The notes beneath the pieces were generated by a model that made no database searches, was not told the origin of the DNA, and saw only the letters and a list, made by a program, of their open reading frames with translations. Source: CAXMNX01 sp964194845 (lineage in GTDB: Bacteria; Pseudomonadota; Alphaproteobacteria; Rhodobacterales; Rhodobacteraceae). Taken from it: DNA of 64,000 nucleotides. Numbering within the stretch: the first letter of the stretch is position 1; every line of letters starts with the position of its first letter. This document shows, in pieces, positions 27,222 through 35,909 of the stretch. Location of the stretch: assembly GCA_964194845.1 (NCBI GenBank), contig CAXMNX010000017.1, positions 67,116 to 131,115 of the forward strand, given 5' to 3'. The position numbers and the translations under genes were made by a program.

Positions 27222-27254
27222 CCGGCGCGCGCGGGATCTTTTAGCGCGCGTCGG
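27222..27254 (+). promoter_or_regulatory. Intercistronic stem-loop between oppA and oppB
   Basis: CCGGCGCGCGC (27222-27232) pairs with GCGCGCGTCGG (27244-27254), 11 bp with one G-U, around an 11-base loop. No T-run follows. Location after a binding-protein gene suggests mRNA protection or partial attenuation to keep OppA in excess of the permease. Confidence 0.65.
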
Positions 27255-27271
27255 CAGCTCCATAAAAGTTG

Positions 27272-28195
27272 ATGCTTTCCTTTACGATCCGCCGGCTCTT
27301 CGTGGCGATCCCGACGCTTCTCATCCTGATCGTCTTTTCGTTCTTGTTGATGGAAGCAGCGCCGGGAAGCCCGTTCGCGACCGAACGCGGTGTGCCGCCT
27401 GACGTGCTCGCCAATCTCGAAGCGCGATATGGGCTTGATCAGCCGCTCTGGACGCGGATGGGCATATACATCTGGAATATTGTCACCGGGTTCGATTTCG
27501 GTCCGTCCTTTATCTTTAAGGACCGGACCGTCAATGACGTCATCGCACAAGGGTTCCCGGTGACGCTGACATATGGATTTTGGTCATTCGCAGTTGCAGT
27601 TCTGATCGGAGGTGGTCTGGGCATCCTTGCCGCCGTCTATCACAACACATGGCTCGATTACCTTGCCGTCGGCATCTCGGTTGGTGCGCAAGTGCTGCCG
27701 AACTTTGTGATGGCACCGATACTTGTCATTGTCTTCACGCTCTGGCTCGGCTGGCTGCCGGGCGGTGGCTGGCAAGGTGGCCAATGGCAATATATCATCA
27801 TGCCGGTGATCGCGCTTTCAACCAGTTACATGGCGTCGATCGCGCGGCTGACACGATCCTCTATGCTTGAAGTCCTGAATTCGAACTTCATCCGAACCGC
27901 GCGCGCCAAGGGCCTGCCGATGCGACGGGTGATCTTTGTCCACGCATTGAAGCCCGCGTTGTTGCCCGTAATCTCCTACCTTGGTCCCGCATTTGTCGGC
28001 ATGATCACCGGCTCGGTTGTCGTCGACGTCTTCTTTTCCACCGGCGGCATCGGGCAGTTTTTCGTAAACTCCGCGCTTAATCGGGATTACTCGATGATCA
28101 TGGGGATCACTATACTGACAGGTGCGTTGACGATATTCTTCAACCTCGCGGTCGATGTGCTTTACGCATGGATCGACCCCAAGATCAGGTATTAG
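27272..28195 (+). CDS. oppB: Oligopeptide ABC permease OppB
   Basis: Inner-membrane subunit, 307 residues, about six helices, starting with the typical MLSFTIRRLFVAIPTLLILIVFSFLL. The EAA loop is IRTARAKGLPMRRVIFVHALKPALLPVI, and the C terminus has DVFFSTGGIGQFFVNSALNRDYSMIMG. The frame track could use a TTG at 27269; ATG 27272 is immediately inside. Only a weak ribosome-binding site is visible, so expression may depend on readthrough from oppA. oppC begins 3 bases after the stop. Confidence 0.93.
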   Translation: MLSFTIRRLFVAIPTLLILIVFSFLLMEAAPGSPFATERGVPPDVLANLEARYGLDQPLWTRMGIYIWNIVTGFDFGPSFIFKDRTVNDVIAQGFPVTLTYGFWSFAVAVLIGGGLGILAAVYHNTWLDYLAVGISVGAQVLPNFVMAPILVIVFTLWLGWLPGGGWQGGQWQYIIMPVIALSTSYMASIARLTRSSMLEVLNSNFIRTARAKGLPMRRVIFVHALKPALLPVISYLGPAFVGMITGSVVVDVFFSTGGIGQFFVNSALNRDYSMIMGITILTGALTIFFNLAVDVLYAWIDPKIRY

Positions 28196-28198
28196 GCC

Positions 28199-29125
28199 GT
28201 GCGCGTTCCCGTCCTCAACCGCGGTGCCATCGACGCCATGACCGACGAGGGCGCGGTCGCGGGCCGGTCGCTTTGGGCTGACGCGCGCATCCGGTTTCTG
28301 AAGAACAAAGCCGCCGTTGCTGGGTTGATCGTGTTGGCCTGCGTCGGCGTTTTTGCGGCGTTTGGCCAGCTGTTGACGCCCTGGTCCAACGAAGAGGTTG
28401 ACTGGGCAATGCTGGGGCAGGTCTCGGAAATCGGGCACCCATCTATCGCAAGCCGACACTATTTCGGCGTCGATGAGTTGGGGCGCGATCTATTCGCCCG
28501 GACCGTGCAAGGCACGCGGATCAGCCTGATGGTCGGCATCGTTGGCGCACTGATCTCGGTCTTTGTCGGCACCATATGGGGCGCGACGGCAGGATATGTT
28601 GGTGGTCGTATCGACGGCCTGATGATGCGGATCGTCGATGTCATGATGGCGATCCCGTATATGTTCGTGCTGATCCTGCTTTTAGTGGTCTTCGGTCGCT
28701 CGATCCTGATGCTCTTTATCGGCATCGGCTTAATCTCGTGGCTCGACATGGCGCGGATTGCGCGCGGTCAGACGCTTTCCATCAAGAACAAAGAGTTCAT
28801 CGAGGCCGCCGTCGCCACCGGGGTATCAACACCAACCATTATCCGCCGCCACATCGTGCCGAACCTTTTGGGCGTCGTCATTGTTTACGCAACGCTTCTG
28901 GTCCCCAGCATGATAATATTCGAAAGTTTCATCAGCTTTCTCGGCCTCGGCGTGCAGGAACCCTCGACCAGCTGGGGCGCGCTGATATCCGATGGTGCAA
29001 GCCAGATGCGGTACGGCGTGCCGTGGCAGCTTGGTTTCCCGATTTTCTTCTTCATCATCTCGCTTTTCGCTTTTTTCTTTGTCGGCGACGGCCTGCGCGA
29101 TGCGCTTGATCCGAAGGACCGCTGA
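28199..29125 (+). CDS. oppC: Oligopeptide ABC permease OppC
   Basis: Inner-membrane subunit, 308 residues. The cytoplasmic N terminus (SLWADARIRFLKNKAAVAG) leads into the first helix; HYFGVDELGRDLFARTVQGTRISLMVG is the family hallmark, and the EAA loop is EFIEAAVATGVSTPTIIRRHIVPNLLG. Initiation appears to be GTG at 28199. It ends one base into the oppD start (TGATG). Confidence 0.93.
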   Translation: MRVPVLNRGAIDAMTDEGAVAGRSLWADARIRFLKNKAAVAGLIVLACVGVFAAFGQLLTPWSNEEVDWAMLGQVSEIGHPSIASRHYFGVDELGRDLFARTVQGTRISLMVGIVGALISVFVGTIWGATAGYVGGRIDGLMMRIVDVMMAIPYMFVLILLLVVFGRSILMLFIGIGLISWLDMARIARGQTLSIKNKEFIEAAVATGVSTPTIIRRHIVPNLLGVVIVYATLLVPSMIIFESFISFLGLGVQEPSTSWGALISDGASQMRYGVPWQLGFPIFFFIISLFAFFFVGDGLRDALDPKDR

Positions 29126-30090
29126 TGGCGCTTTTGGATGTCAAAGACCTTAGCGTGTCGTTTCAGACCAACGACGGCATCGTGAATGCGGTTAACAATG
29201 TCAGCTTCAGCGTTGCACCCCGCGAAACCGTCGCACTTGTCGGCGAAAGCGGCTCGGGCAAAACGCAGACGGCTTTCGCGATAATGGGCTTGCTTGCCCG
29301 CAACGGTCAGTCAACCGGCGAGATCGCTTTCGACGGCAACAGGATCGACGGGTTGGCGGAAGACAAGCTTAACCGCATCCGCGCCGAACAGATCGCAATG
29401 ATCTTTCAGGACCCGATGACCTCGCTCAATCCTTACATGCGGATATCGGACCAGATGACCGAAGTGCTGAGGCTTCACAAAGGCATGTCCCTTAAAGCGG
29501 CGCAGGCGGAATGCGTGCGTATGCTTGATGCAGTGCGTATTCCCGAGGCGAAAACCAGGGTCACGATGTATCCGCACGAGTTTTCGGGTGGTATGCGCCA
29601 ACGGATCATGATCGCAATAGCACTTCTTTGCGGTCCAAAGCTTTTGATCGCGGACGAACCGACAACCGCGCTCGACGTGACAGTTCAGGCCCAGATCATG
29701 GACCTGTTGGGAGAGATCCGGGAAGAATTTGGCACCGCGATCATTCTGATCACGCATGATCTTGGCATAGTCGCCGGTGCCTGCGAGCGCACGATCGTGC
29801 TCTATGGCGGCCAGATTATGGAGAAAGGGGCGACGAAAGACATCTTCGCGCGTCCAACGCACCCTTACACTTTGGGGTTGTTGAAAGCAGTGCCGCGATT
29901 GGATGAAGATCACGAGGTTCTTCCAACAATTGACGGCGAACCGCCAAACATGCTCGGGCTGCCCGATGGCTGCCCCTTCGCGCCGCGTTGCGAATACGTG
30001 CTGCCGGTCTGTTCGAACAGACGCCCGTCGCTTAGTGCCGCCGGTCCGATCCACCGGGCCTGCCACCAATCCGTAGAGGCCGTGCAATGA
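29125..30090 (+). CDS. oppD: Oligopeptide ABC ATP-binding protein OppD
   Basis: ATPase of 321 residues. Walker A GESGSGKTQ, Q-loop FQDPMTSLNPYM, signature FSGGMRQRI, Walker B LLIADEPTTALD and H-loop ITHDLG are all present. The C-terminal oligopeptide/dipeptide transporter domain has the Cys cluster GCPFAPRCEYVLPVC, which in relatives binds an iron-sulfur cluster. It overlaps oppC by one base and oppF by four (ATGA). Confidence 0.95.
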   Translation: MALLDVKDLSVSFQTNDGIVNAVNNVSFSVAPRETVALVGESGSGKTQTAFAIMGLLARNGQSTGEIAFDGNRIDGLAEDKLNRIRAEQIAMIFQDPMTSLNPYMRISDQMTEVLRLHKGMSLKAAQAECVRMLDAVRIPEAKTRVTMYPHEFSGGMRQRIMIAIALLCGPKLLIADEPTTALDVTVQAQIMDLLGEIREEFGTAIILITHDLGIVAGACERTIVLYGGQIMEKGATKDIFARPTHPYTLGLLKAVPRLDEDHEVLPTIDGEPPNMLGLPDGCPFAPRCEYVLPVCSNRRPSLSAAGPIHRACHQSVEAVQ

Positions 30091-31073
30091 ACACGCCGCT
30101 CCTGTGCGTCGAAAATCTTTCAGTGGTGTTTTCGGTCAAGCCTGCGGGTGCATGGCCCTGGACCCCGCCGCTCAGCCTTCAGGCCGTCAAAGAAGTCAGC
30201 TTCGATCTGGCTCCCGGCGAAACGCTGGGCATTGTCGGCGAAAGCGGGTCCGGTAAATCCACGCTCGCGCGAGCAATCATCGGCACTATTCCAACCAGCG
30301 ATGGCGCTGTAATCTGGGAGGGCACCGATCTGACCGGGCTCAGCACAAACGCCCGACGCAAGCACCGCCGCGACGTGCAGATGATTTTCCAGGACCCGCT
30401 GGCCGCGCTCAACCCACGGATGACGGTCGGCGAGATCATCGCCGAGCCGCTGATCACGCATTATCCCGAGACGGCCAAAACCGAAGTCCGTTCGCGGGTG
30501 CAGGACCTGATGTCGCGCGTCGGGCTGTTGCCAAACCTGATCAACCGCTATCCACACGAGTTTTCCGGCGGACAGTGCCAGCGGATCGGCATTGCGCGGG
30601 CGCTGATCCTGAAGCCCAAGCTGCTGATCTGCGACGAACCCGTCTCGGCACTGGATGTCTCGGTGCAGGCTCAGGTGGTCAATCTGCTCAAAGAACTTCA
30701 GGCGGATTTTGGATTGTCTCTCATTTTCATTGCGCACGATCTTAGCGTCGTCAAACACATCTCGACCCGGATCGCGGTCATGTATCTCGGGCGCCTGATG
30801 GAAACGGCGCCGTCGAAAGCACTGATCAACAAACCTCTGCACCCCTACACGCAAGCGCTTGTGTCCTCGGTGCCTATCCCCGATCCAGTGGCTGAGGCCG
30901 CGCGCGCCGCAGCGCCGATCAGCGGCGAGCTGCCGTCGCCGATAACGCCACCTTCGGGATGCGTTTTTCGCACGCGTTGCCCCAAAGCCCGCCCAGCCTG
31001 CGCCGAAGCGGTGCCAGGTGTTCGGTTTGCCGACAACGATCATGCGGTCGCCTGCACGTTTTACGACGAATAA
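30087..31073 (+). CDS. oppF: Oligopeptide ABC ATP-binding protein OppF
   Basis: Second ATPase, 328 residues. Walker A GESGSGKST, Q-loop FQDPLAALNPRM, signature FSGGQCQRIG, Walker B LLICDEPVSALD and H-loop IAHDLSVV are intact; the C-terminal domain carries GCVFRTRCPKARPAC. The signature has Cys where RQR is usual (GGQCQRI). It closes the oppABCDF operon. Confidence 0.95.
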   Translation: MNTPLLCVENLSVVFSVKPAGAWPWTPPLSLQAVKEVSFDLAPGETLGIVGESGSGKSTLARAIIGTIPTSDGAVIWEGTDLTGLSTNARRKHRRDVQMIFQDPLAALNPRMTVGEIIAEPLITHYPETAKTEVRSRVQDLMSRVGLLPNLINRYPHEFSGGQCQRIGIARALILKPKLLICDEPVSALDVSVQAQVVNLLKELQADFGLSLIFIAHDLSVVKHISTRIAVMYLGRLMETAPSKALINKPLHPYTQALVSSVPIPDPVAEAARAAAPISGELPSPITPPSGCVFRTRCPKARPACAEAVPGVRFADNDHAVACTFYDE

Positions 31074-31171
31074 TTCAGGATTTTCCGAGACCTCAGTTCA
31101 GCGCCATCAGCTTGTCGCTGTCCAACAGCCCGCTCCAGCGCAGTGGCGAAATCGGCAGTTACCGGGCGACC

Positions 31172-31549
31172 GACGGCAAACCGTCGATATTTTCCAGTGC
31201 CGCGGCCCCGTTGGCTGCGGCATGTGGCCGCGTCGCGCCAAGCGCCTTACTCCCACGCGAAAACGGCGCGGCGCGGTTCGATCTTTTGGCCGTCGGGTCG
31301 AAAAGCAGCGCGACCGTGGCGATGGCGGGCACCAGCTTTTCCACTGCATTGGCGACGCGCCGGATTGCCCTGGCGCTTCTGGGCTTGATCGACGGCGGCA
31401 GCCAGGGCGCGGCACCGGGTGACGAAGACTGGTTCAACGCCACCGCATCCGCCGAAGACGCGGCCGCGCAATACCCCGGTGCAACTGCGCCACCAAAAGC
31501 CGGTTTCGGGCGCATGAACGCGCCGGATACCGGAAGGATCGAGCGTTAG
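31172..31549 (+). pseudogene. Decayed C-terminal fragment of a subtilase-like protease
   Basis: The plus-strand frame from about 31172 to the TAG at 31549 reads LLAVGSKSSATVAMAGTSFSTALATRRIALALLG. This resembles the catalytic-Ser block of S8 subtilisins (S/A-GTS-x-x-x-P), though the usual Pro after the Ser block is missing. No start codon, Asp or His blocks precede it; the frame upstream merges into oppF out of register. It is followed by a low-complexity tail. Best read as a remnant left between the opp operon and the orphan binding protein; a chance resemblance is possible. Confidence 0.35.
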
Positions 31550-31577
31550 GCGGCGTTGCAACCAAGCCTCCTTTCGC

Positions 31578-31600
31578 GCCGCCCACCCATTTTGGGCGGC
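31578..31600. repeat. Inverted repeat (hairpin) in the 31.5 kb gap
   Basis: GCCGCCCA and TGGGCGGC form a perfect 8-bp stem around a 7-base loop, just downstream of the protease remnant. No T-run on either side. Confidence 0.5.
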
Positions 31601-31653
31601 ATCTGGGCAACGAGTTTGACGCAAGTCGAGTGCCTAATTTTTATGAAGCTCGG

Positions 31654-31684
31654 CCGGGTTGGCGAACCGTGAGTGCCAACCCGG
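31654..31684. repeat. Strong inverted repeat upstream of the orphan binding protein
   Basis: CCGGGTTGGC (31654-31663) and GCCAACCCGG (31675-31684), a perfect 10-bp stem with an 11-base loop, 137 bases before the ATG of the next gene. It could be an old terminator or a leader structure. Confidence 0.55.
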
Positions 31685-31821
31685 TCTATTTCCATGCCGA
31701 GGTTCCCTCGCGGTATCGTCAACAATTTAGTCTGTTCTCAAGTAAGTTTGATCGCTAAGCTTTCCCCGCCAATACAAAATGCCCCAGAAACGGGGGCAAA
31801 CAATTACTCAGGGAGAGTTCA

Positions 31822-33432
31822 ATGAAAAAAGAAAGCTATCTTATATCGCAGGCGAAGCGCTTGACCGACGGCCAGATCAATCGCCGTCGCTTCATCATGT
31901 CGGCGCTTGCGACCGGTGTGACATTGCCGACAGCAATGTCGCTGGCGACCCGCGCCGAGGCCGCGACCCCAAAGCAAGGTGGGCATTTCCGGTACGGCTC
32001 CGGATTTGGCTCGACGACGGATGTAATGGATGCGGGCACCGCCGAAAACAGCATGACAACTGCGATTACTTACACGCGCGGCAACCATTTGACAGAAGTC
32101 TCGAACACTGGCGAATTGATCGGTGAATTGGCCGAAAGCTTCGAGCCTTCGAACGGTGCCAAATCCTGGGTTTTCAATCTTCGATCGGGTGTCGAATTCC
32201 ATAATGGCAAATCTCTGACCGCTGACGACGTAATTGCTACGTACAATTACCACAGTGGCGAGGATTCCAAGTCCGCGGCAAAAGGACTGCTGACGCAGGT
32301 TACCGGTATGCGCAAAGACGGCGACAACCGCGTGATATTCGATTTGGAAAATCCAAATGCCGACTTCGCATTTATCGTGTCGGATTATCATTTGATGATC
32401 ATGGCCTCGGATGGCGGCGAAATTACCGATCCAAATAGTCCTAACGGCACTGGTGCCTATGTAGTCGAAGACTACGAACCAGGCGTACGCACCTCCTTCA
32501 ACCGCAATCCAAACTACTGGAAAGATGGTCGCGGGCACTTCGACAGCGTCGAGTTCACGTCGCTTCTGGATACAGTCGCGCGGCAGAACGCGGTGATGAA
32601 CGGCGAGGTGGATTTCATCGACAACGTCGATCCCAAGACCGTCGCCTTGATGGAACGGGTTCCAACGCTGGATATTCTCGAAGTGACTGGCACACAGCAC
32701 TTCACCTTCCCGATGCGCCTGGATACCCCACCGTTTGACAACTACGACGTGCGCAAGGCAATCAAGTTCGCGATCAAACGCCAGGAATTGGTCGACAAGA
32801 TCCTGCTTGGCCACGGCGAACCTGGAAACGATGTGCCAGTTTCGTCAGCGATGCCGTTCCTGAATACCGAACTTCCGGTGCATGAATTCGACCCCGATAA
32901 GGCGGCGTTCCACTACAAGAAGTCCGGCCATTCGGGAACGATTCAGCTTAGCGCGGCGGATGCCGCCTTTGCAGGCGCGGTCGATGCCGCACAGCTTATC
33001 GCGGCGTCGGCCAAAGAAGTCGGTATCGATATCGAGATCGTGCGCGAGCCCAGCGATGGCTACTGGTCTAACGTTTGGAACAAGAAGGGCTTCTGTGCCT
33101 GCTACTGGGGCGGTCGGCCGACCCAGGACTGGATGTATTCCGCGGCCTATGTCACCGACACCGAATGGAACGACACGGCTTGGAGAGATACGGAAAGTGC
33201 CGATCGCTTCAACGAGGTGGTCGTTCTGGCGCGCGCGGAAACCGACCAGGCGAAGCGCAAGGCCCTATATTGGGAAGCGCAGGTATTGCTTCAGGACGAT
33301 GGTGGGACCATCGTGGCAATGTGGGCCAACGCCATCCACGCCAACAATAAATCGCTGGCGCACGATGATGCAGTTGCCGCGAACTGGCGTAGCGACGGCG
33401 GCAAGGTCGCCGAGCGGTGGTGGTTCGCTTAA
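31822..33432 (+). CDS. Tat-exported family 5 solute-binding protein, orphan
   Basis: A 536-residue peptide/opine/nickel-type binding protein. The N terminus carries a twin-arginine signal (INRRRFIMSALATGVTLPTAMSLATRAEA) rather than a Sec signal. Family 5 signatures are ESFEPSNGAKSWVFNLRSGVEFHNGKSLTADDVIATYNYH and VRKAIKFAIKRQELVDKILLGHG. No permease or ATPase gene follows: a strong terminator comes 22 bases after the stop. It may share the OppBCDF machinery upstream or serve a distant transporter. GGGAGAG precedes the ATG. Confidence 0.9.
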   Translation: MKKESYLISQAKRLTDGQINRRRFIMSALATGVTLPTAMSLATRAEAATPKQGGHFRYGSGFGSTTDVMDAGTAENSMTTAITYTRGNHLTEVSNTGELIGELAESFEPSNGAKSWVFNLRSGVEFHNGKSLTADDVIATYNYHSGEDSKSAAKGLLTQVTGMRKDGDNRVIFDLENPNADFAFIVSDYHLMIMASDGGEITDPNSPNGTGAYVVEDYEPGVRTSFNRNPNYWKDGRGHFDSVEFTSLLDTVARQNAVMNGEVDFIDNVDPKTVALMERVPTLDILEVTGTQHFTFPMRLDTPPFDNYDVRKAIKFAIKRQELVDKILLGHGEPGNDVPVSSAMPFLNTELPVHEFDPDKAAFHYKKSGHSGTIQLSAADAAFAGAVDAAQLIAASAKEVGIDIEIVREPSDGYWSNVWNKKGFCACYWGGRPTQDWMYSAAYVTDTEWNDTAWRDTESADRFNEVVVLARAETDQAKRKALYWEAQVLLQDDGGTIVAMWANAIHANNKSLAHDDAVAANWRSDGGKVAERWWFA

Positions 33433-33454
33433 GATCGGTCCAAATCAACAAAGC

Positions 33455-33484
33455 AAGGGCGGCGCAGCAGTGCCGCCCTTTTTT
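33455..33484 (+). terminator. Rho-independent terminator
   Basis: AAGGGCGGC (33455-33463) pairs with GCCGCCCTT (33472-33480), followed by TTTTTTG. It ends the orphan binding-protein transcript. Confidence 0.9.
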
Positions 33485-33563
33485 GTTCTAGGGTTGGCTT
33501 TGAGTCCAAGGCGGCAGTGTAGCCCCGCCCGGGTCCAAGTCGCGAAGCGCCGCCGCACAGCAC

Positions 33564-35222
33564 CTACCCGTCCAGCAGTGCCGTCGATATCGGCGCCATC
33601 GTCACGCTGGCGGCCCGGTTGCCAAGCGACCATTCGACTAATGCCGCCAACGTCTCGGCCCGAGTACGGCCCACGAGAATCACCGCCTCATCCTGGCGCG
33701 CGCGAAACGCCGCCCTGTCCATGGCACGGCGGATCTGTTCGTTCGACTGACCATCGCCGTCGATATCGCGGAAGATCAGCCCTGTGGGCACCCCAGAACG
33801 CCCGGCGCGCTGGTGCGCGGTATTCAGGCCGCGCGGGAAGGTGATCAGCCCATGGCCGGTCGTCGCGACCACATCGACAATCTGCGCCACAGCCGCGCGG
33901 TCGGACTGGAAACTTTCGCCAGAGCTGTCCATGACCGCGACCGCCTCGGGAATGGTTTCGAAATTAACGCGCAAAGCAACCTCGACGTCCTGCGGTGTAG
34001 CGCCTTCCGGCAATGACGGGATCATCACCACCTCGCGCCCGGCGGCACGATAATCCGCCGCGATCCGCGCTGCATTGGGCGCGCCCGCATTCACGGCGAA
34101 CGCAACGACTTCAGGCACACCGGCAAGCTTGGCCGCAGACATCGCGCTCTGTCCCTCGTGAACCAGAACAATCGCCATCAACGGGCGATCACGGGCATTT
34201 TCAAAGGCCATCCGCCATTTCAGCAAGGCAGGCGCATTTTCGGGCAATGGATCATCGTCCGAGGGAAGATCAAGCGGCGCTTCGTCATCGGAAGCACCCG
34301 GCAGACGCCGGATAACCGGCAGCGTTGCCTGGCCGGTTTCCGCTTCGGGCTCTGCTGCCTTTTCTGCGGTCTCAGGGTCTGGCAGTGCTGCCTCTTCCGA
34401 CGTCGGCGCATCGCCAATGCGCGGAAGCCGGTCGGTCTCCACTTCCGGCGCACGACCTGTAATCTCTTCTACCGGTTTAAAAAATTCGCTGACGCCGCCA
34501 TCCGGGCGGATTATTTCGTTCAACGAGCCGTCAGCATCCGGCGCTTCAACCGCCTGAGGTGCAGCAGGCGTTTCGGGGGCGTCCGCAGTTACGGTCTCTG
34601 GCTGTGGCGCGGGCGTAAGCGCGGCTTCGGTCGGCTCCGGTGCCGTCGGTGCCTCGATGGCAGTCGTCGCATTCGGTGCGGGCGATACGATCGCAACTTG
34701 CGCGTCTTCCTCGGTCTCGGTTCCGCCCGCAGTTGGTGCCTCGGTGGTTGTCTCTGGCGCCGCTGCCGGTGCTTCGGGCGTCTGTAACGCAGGTTCGGTC
34801 GTCGCAACACCGCCGTCGCCGTCTGCCGGTCCTGTGACATTGATCTGGACGCCGTCCGCCACCTCGGGCGTCTCGCCCAGACCTTGCGGTCCTTCGATGC
34901 TTGGCTGCGGCACTTCCAGCGACGATGTGTCAAACGCCGGCGGGGTTTCAACGGCATCTTCGGGAGGGGTCACACCAGTCACCGCGTCAGCCCCGGGCCG
35001 CGTTTCAGCCTCGGGCACCACCGGATCGGATTCAGGCCGCGCCTGATCAAACTCAGTGCCAGCCGGCACCTCTACTGCCGCCGCTTCGGGTTTGGGGAAA
35101 CTCAGTTCCCGACGATCCATTAACTGGCTCGACAAAAACAACACCGCCAGCCCGACGATTCCGCCCCAGAAAATGCCTGCGAGAAAGCCACGTCCCAAAG
35201 CCCTCTCCTCCGATCTGCTCAT
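33564..35222 (-). CDS. Divergent polysaccharide deacetylase family protein
   Basis: A 552-residue protein. An N-terminal membrane anchor (GFLAGIFWGGIVGLAVLFLSSQL) is followed by a Pro/Glu/Ala/Thr-rich linker of roughly 270 residues. The C-terminal domain matches the divergent polysaccharide deacetylase (YibQ-like) family (RPLMAIVLVHEG..., FAVNAGAPNAARIAADYRAAGREVVMIPSLPEGATPQDVEVALRVNFETIPEAVAVMDSSGESFQSDR...). It probably acts at the cell wall in the periplasm; activity on glycans is unproven for the family. The open frame starts at 35297, but ATG 35222 gives a plausible cytoplasmic tail MSRSEERALGRG. It is divergent from trpG. Confidence 0.85.
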   Translation of the reverse strand: MSRSEERALGRGFLAGIFWGGIVGLAVLFLSSQLMDRRELSFPKPEAAAVEVPAGTEFDQARPESDPVVPEAETRPGADAVTGVTPPEDAVETPPAFDTSSLEVPQPSIEGPQGLGETPEVADGVQINVTGPADGDGGVATTEPALQTPEAPAAAPETTTEAPTAGGTETEEDAQVAIVSPAPNATTAIEAPTAPEPTEAALTPAPQPETVTADAPETPAAPQAVEAPDADGSLNEIIRPDGGVSEFFKPVEEITGRAPEVETDRLPRIGDAPTSEEAALPDPETAEKAAEPEAETGQATLPVIRRLPGASDDEAPLDLPSDDDPLPENAPALLKWRMAFENARDRPLMAIVLVHEGQSAMSAAKLAGVPEVVAFAVNAGAPNAARIAADYRAAGREVVMIPSLPEGATPQDVEVALRVNFETIPEAVAVMDSSGESFQSDRAAVAQIVDVVATTGHGLITFPRGLNTAHQRAGRSGVPTGLIFRDIDGDGQSNEQIRRAMDRAAFRARQDEAVILVGRTRAETLAALVEWSLGNRAASVTMAPISTALLDG

Positions 35223-35327
35223 TTGCCTGTGGGTGCCTTGACGAATGCTGACACCTCTGACCAAGTATACCGGCGCTTTTGCGCCCTGACACCCCATATC
35301 TGCACCTATTCGCAGAAGAGACGCAAA

Positions 35328-35909
35328 ATGCTGCTACTGATCGACAATTATGACAGCTTCACCTTCAATCTGGTCCATTACCTGGGCGAGCTTGGGGGGC
35401 GTTGCGCCGTTCATCGCAACGATGCGTTGAACGTGCAAGAGGCGATGGCGCTAAGGCCCGACGGCATTATTCTTTCCCCCGGACCCTGCGATCCCGATAA
35501 GGCGGGAATTTGCCTAGCCCTGACCCAGGCCGCCGCCGAGACGAACACGCCGCTTCTGGGCGTGTGCCTTGGGCACCAGGCCATCGGACAGGCATTTGGT
35601 GGCAAGGTCGTGCGTGCGGGCGAAATTGTTCACGGTAAATTGGGCAAGATGCACCATGAATGCGCGAGCCTGTTCATGGGCCTGCCTTCGCCGCTGTCGG
35701 CAACACGGTATCACTCGCTGATCGTTGATCGTGATACGCTTCCGGCAGAACTCGAAGTCACCGCCTGGTTGGAGGACGGCACGATTATGGGTTTGAAACA
35801 CAAGGACAAACCGATTCACGGCGTGCAGTTTCACCCGGAATCGATCCGGTCAGAACACGGTCACGCACTACTGAAAAATTTCCTTGATCACGTCCCGGTA
35901 TCCGCATGA
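35328..35909 (+). CDS. trpG: Anthranilate synthase component II (glutamine amidotransferase)
   Basis: Class I glutamine amidotransferase supplying ammonia for anthranilate (or aminodeoxychorismate, PabA) synthesis; 193 residues. It starts MLLLIDNYDSFTFNLVHYLGELGG; the catalytic Cys is in GVCLGHQAIGQAFGG, and His-Glu in VQFHPESIRSEHG. The open frame extends upstream to 35223 without homology. No trpE lies in the window, so its partner is encoded elsewhere. It overlaps trpD by four bases. Confidence 0.95.
   Translation: MLLLIDNYDSFTFNLVHYLGELGGRCAVHRNDALNVQEAMALRPDGIILSPGPCDPDKAGICLALTQAAAETNTPLLGVCLGHQAIGQAFGGKVVRAGEIVHGKLGKMHHECASLFMGLPSPLSATRYHSLIVDRDTLPAELEVTAWLEDGTIMGLKHKDKPIHGVQFHPESIRSEHGHALLKNFLDHVPVSA

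Noticed and set aside
31247..31624. 125-codon minus-strand frame in the gap after oppF
   Set aside because: Arg/Cys-rich antisense frame without a start signal; the plus-strand protease-like reading is more convincing.
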